Assembly: GCF_927798175.1 (NCBI RefSeq)
Contig: NZ_CAKMMP010000010.1
Span: 62,001-126,000 of the forward strand
DNA length: 64,000 nt
Source: Paenibacillus sp. JJ-223
GTDB taxonomy: Bacteria > Bacillota > Bacilli > Paenibacillales > Paenibacillaceae
Reading direction: 5' to 3'
A program made the translations under genes and the position numbers. This document shows, one piece after another, positions 63,347 through 64,000 of the stretch (within the stretch, counting starts at the first letter, position 1; the number at the start of each line of letters is the position of its first letter). Below the pieces are notes generated by a model. The model did not search any database. It was given only the letters and a program-made list of their open reading frames with translations, and was not told where the DNA came from.

Positions 63347-64000
63347 TCATTTCCCTTCGGGCTGCCTGCGGTTTTGACGAATGATATGTTCGGCAATATA
63401 CTTGCCATGCCAACGTCCCGATTCGATGAAGACTTCATTGGCATTGCGTCCGGATGCGATTACGCCTCCGACATAGATGCCAGGCACGCTGCTCTCCATC
63501 GTTTGCGGATCATAGACCGGTTTATCCATGTCCTCCGACATTTGCACGCCAATCGAGGTCAGCAGCTGGCGGTCCGGGCGGAAGCCGGTCATGGCCAGCA
63601 CGAAGTCGTTGTCGAGTCGGCTGGTGGAGCCGTCGGCATGAAGCAGCGTCACGGCGTCGTCCAAAATTTCGGAGACGCGGGACTCAAGATGCAGCGTGAT
63701 GAGGCCTTTGTTCACCATGCTTTCAAACAGCGGGCGCACCCATGGTTTGATATGCTCGGACAAGCCGGTTCCGCGATAGACCATATCGATTTGCGCCCCT
63801 ACACGAATCAGCTCCATCGCCGCATCGACGGCCGAGTTGCTGCCACCGATAATGGCGACGCGTGTACGCGTGTACGGATGCGCTTCGCGGAAATAATGAG
63901 TGACTTTTTCTTTGTCCTCTCCGGGAATGCCCAGATAATTGGGATGGTCGAAATAACCGGTAGCCACGACGACGTTGCGTCCTTCATGGATGGTCACTTG
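63347..64000 (-). CDS. ypdA: Bacilliredoxin reductase YpdA (partial, 5' end outside window)
   Basis: The C-terminal 217 codons are present and the frame stays open to the window edge. The NAD(P)H-binding loop [17 protein letters not shown] and a C-terminal FAD-binding segment [21 protein letters not shown] identify YpdA-type flavoproteins. These reduce bacilliredoxins in the bacillithiol thiol-repair system of Firmicutes. A thioredoxin-reductase paralogue is less likely because no CxxC redox motif is visible in this part. It is coupled to the DUF441 gene. Confidence 0.85.
   Translation of the reverse strand, partial: QVTIHEGRNVVVATGYFDHPNYLGIPGEDKEKVTHYFREAHPYTRTRVAIIGGSNSAVDAAMELIRVGAQIDMVYRGTGLSEHIKPWVRPLFESMVNKGLITLHLESRVSEILDDAVTLLHADGSTSRLDNDFVLAMTGFRPDRQLLTSIGVQMSEDMDKPVYDPQTMESSVPGIYVGGVIASGRNANEVFIESGRWHGKYIAEHIIRQNRRQPEGK

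Overview
The window is a chromosomal segment from an endospore-forming member of the Bacillales, most likely Paenibacillus or a close relative. The gene order follows the Bacillus subtilis nusA-to-ymcA block almost gene for gene. Dipicolinate synthase (spoVF), SpoIIIE, SleB, SpoVS and YlxY mark a spore former. Strong AGGAGG ribosome sites and many TTG and GTG starts (about a third of the genes) fit the same group. No tRNA, rRNA, CRISPR array, complete insertion sequence or prophage was seen.

Region 1 (1-10.8 kb) is translation and RNA metabolism: rimP (3' end only), nusA, ylxR/rnpM, ylxQ, infB, rbfA, nrnA, truB, ribF, rpsO and pnp. rpsO has its own promoter and a long leader stem. A compound hairpin separates rpsO from pnp.

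Region 2 (10.8-29 kb) mixes sporulation and envelope functions: ylxY, an M16 protease (mlpA), dut, dpaA-dpaB, dapG-dapA, RNase J (rnjB), tepA, ylzJ, spoIIIE, sleB, ymfF-ymfH, ymfI and ymfJ. asd, usually found between dpaB and dapG, is missing and replaced by about 430 bp without a recognisable gene. Several intergenic regions carry good matches to compartment-specific sporulation promoters: sigma-K before dpaA, sigma-G before sleB, and weaker sigma-E (ylxY) and sigma-G-like (tepA) candidates.

Region 3 (29-44.2 kb) continues the conserved block: ymfK, rodZ-like ymfM, yajQ, pgsA, cinA, recA (SOS box), recX, rny, ymdB, spoVS (sigma-H-like promoter), an M19 dipeptidase, a PduL-type phosphotransacylase, miaB and ymcA. 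Two intergenic inverted-repeat elements lie around miaB. The cotE-mutS-mutL genes that follow ymcA in B. subtilis do not follow here.

Region 4 (44.2-64 kb) is more variable. It has a thioesterase; an NAD-salvage group (NrtR-type NUDIX regulator, nicotinamidase, nicotinate phosphoribosyltransferase); a YhdH-type reductase; a lipoprotein; moaB; a COG0523 metallochaperone GTPase; argS behind an arginine T-box; a two-gene ABC transporter; a HEPN-like protein; a DUF218 protein; and a heterodimeric multidrug exporter resembling BmrC/BmrD. It ends with small HesB-like, Nudix, DUF441 and YpdA genes. The exporter is preceded on its own strand by a promoter, an unlisted 35-codon leader ORF, alternative hairpins and an intact terminator. 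This looks like antibiotic-responsive, ribosome-mediated attenuation and is the most interesting regulatory system in the window.
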